Position numbers and translations under genes: made by a program. Below are positions 63,602 through 64,000 of a stretch of 64,000 nt of DNA, one piece after another. How positions within the stretch are numbered: position 1 is the first letter of the stretch; the number at the start of each line of letters is the position of its first letter. Source of the stretch: Physcia stellaris (lineage: Eukaryota; Ascomycota; Lecanoromycetes; Caliciales; Physciaceae). A model generated the notes under the pieces. The model did not search any database. It had not been told where the DNA came from and saw only the letters and a list, made by a program, of their open reading frames with translations. The DNA lies in contig JABSSW010000056.1 in the NCBI GenBank assembly GCA_018902385.1, positions 186,001-250,000 on the forward strand. Reading direction: 5' to 3'.

Positions 63602-63809
63602 TGTTGAAATACAGCCTCCGCAGGTGTGCTGTGCAGGTGCTGCAGTCAGGATCCAGTTGGTATAACCTGACGAAAGAAGAACTAGTGCGTCCTTGTTGGG
63701 ACTAGTGTCTTGGCACCCGCACACTTCTTGTGCTCCCATCTGCATGTAACTTACTAAAACAACGAGATTCAGAGCAATAGAATGATAATCACTCATGATT
63801 TTTTCAATA
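63602..63809. repeat. E8 3' LTR (nearly unmutated)
   Basis: 208 bp partner of the 5' LTR. One G-to-A change is assignable to this copy. Beyond AATTT the sequence returns at once to mutated AT-rich DNA. Confidence 0.95.
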
Positions 63810-63814
63810 AATTT

Positions 63815-64000
63815 GAAATTAATTTTAAACAATTTGAAACAAAATATGAATCGTTGTATCGAAATTTAAAATTTCAATTATCGTTATTTCAATTATTGTT
63901 CATCATCGAATAATTGATTTCAATTGAATATTAAAATTTCGTTTTTCAAATTTTTCATTTTTTTCGTTTTGATTTTCATTGAAATTTTCATAATCAAAAA
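63815..64000. other. AT-rich, unassigned
   Basis: Mutated AT-rich sequence resumes right after the E8 target duplication and continues to the window end. No gene is visible. Confidence 0.6.

Larger units (their letters stand above)
60520..63814 (+). mobile_element. E8: young non-autonomous LTR element with a zinc-finger frame
   Basis: The element is 60,525-63,809 (3,285 bp) with two 208-bp LTRs that align without a gap (TGTTGAAATA..TTTTTTCAATA) and an exact target duplication AATTT (60,520-60,524 and 63,810-63,814). Inside are a frame with a C2H2 finger and Pro/Ser-rich tail (about 60,913-62,352), a structured GC-balanced 3' region, and a polypurine tract (GTGGGGGAG) directly before the 3' LTR. 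No reverse transcriptase or integrase is present, so mobility would need enzymes from another element. The left LTR and first several hundred bases are heavily mutated while the rest is nearly untouched, the reverse of its fully mutated surroundings. It is the youngest element here, and it is broken (at least one break). Confidence 0.9.

Noticed and set aside
63112-63705. 197-codon plus-strand frame
   Set aside because: It crosses the G-rich 3' region, the polypurine tract and the LTR start of E8, so it is not a credible gene.
60525-63809. Dating E8 from its 45 LTR differences
   Set aside because: All differences are of the C-to-T mutator type and nearly all fall on one LTR, so a neutral clock does not apply.

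Overview
The window looks like nuclear DNA of a filamentous ascomycete (Pezizomycotina). The evidence is short GT-AG introns, a fungal Zn2Cys6 domain, a UstS/LigE-type glutathione S-transferase, a small secreted protein with a Kex2-type site, and Ty3/Gypsy elements turned AT-rich by repeat-directed C-to-T mutation. The genome is compartmented: an ordinary gene-bearing segment (1 to about 8,330) meets, within a few tens of bases, an AT-rich block that runs to the window end apart from one little-mutated patch (about 61,400-63,809). I cannot name the species.

Gene-bearing segment. (i) 1067-3473, plus strand: a Zn2Cys6 finger joined to an ankyrin array in a three-exon model that closes in frame at 597 codons. 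(ii) 4021-4829, minus strand: a two-exon glutathione S-transferase, complete except for one missing base in a G run. (iii) 6107-6352, minus strand: an 81-residue secreted protein with a KR site and two CGLPPIGP repeats. (iv) Weak minus-strand candidates at 7507-7717 and 7861-8211. Between them lie an 86-bp hairpin element (5127-5212), a seven-copy minisatellite (6677-6901) and short tandem repeats.

AT-rich block. This is a graveyard of nested Gypsy-type LTR elements, treated here as fossils. E0 (about 8,330-22,398, plus) is split by E1 (10,086-16,719, minus, target duplication TTGTT). E2 (22,399-29,004, plus) is an inverted relative of E1. E3 (29,784-34,355, minus) and E4 (34,355 to about 35,200, plus) are older pieces of that family. 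E5 (37,222-58,811, minus) carries two insertions in its integrase region: E7 (38,670-45,378, plus) and E6 (45,775-52,837), an unusual composite with inverted ends. E8 (60,525-63,809) is a young element without a polymerase. It carries a C2H2 zinc-finger frame, and its two LTRs are gaplessly alignable, one mutated and one nearly untouched.

Main result. The E8 LTR pair shows directly what the mutator targets. By my hand count over 208 aligned positions, C-to-T change hit 16 of 16 CpC, 25 of 29 CpT, 3 of about 38 CpA and 0 of 10 CpG positions (both strands pooled). This is the opposite of canonical CpA-directed RIP. It explains why the block is AT-rich yet full of CpG, CpA and TpG and nearly free of CC/GG, and why usual RIP indices would miss it. 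Other leads are the secreted repeat peptide near the compartment edge, the inverted composite E6, the zinc-finger-only LTR elements, and three matched bulged hairpins in the E8 3' region.
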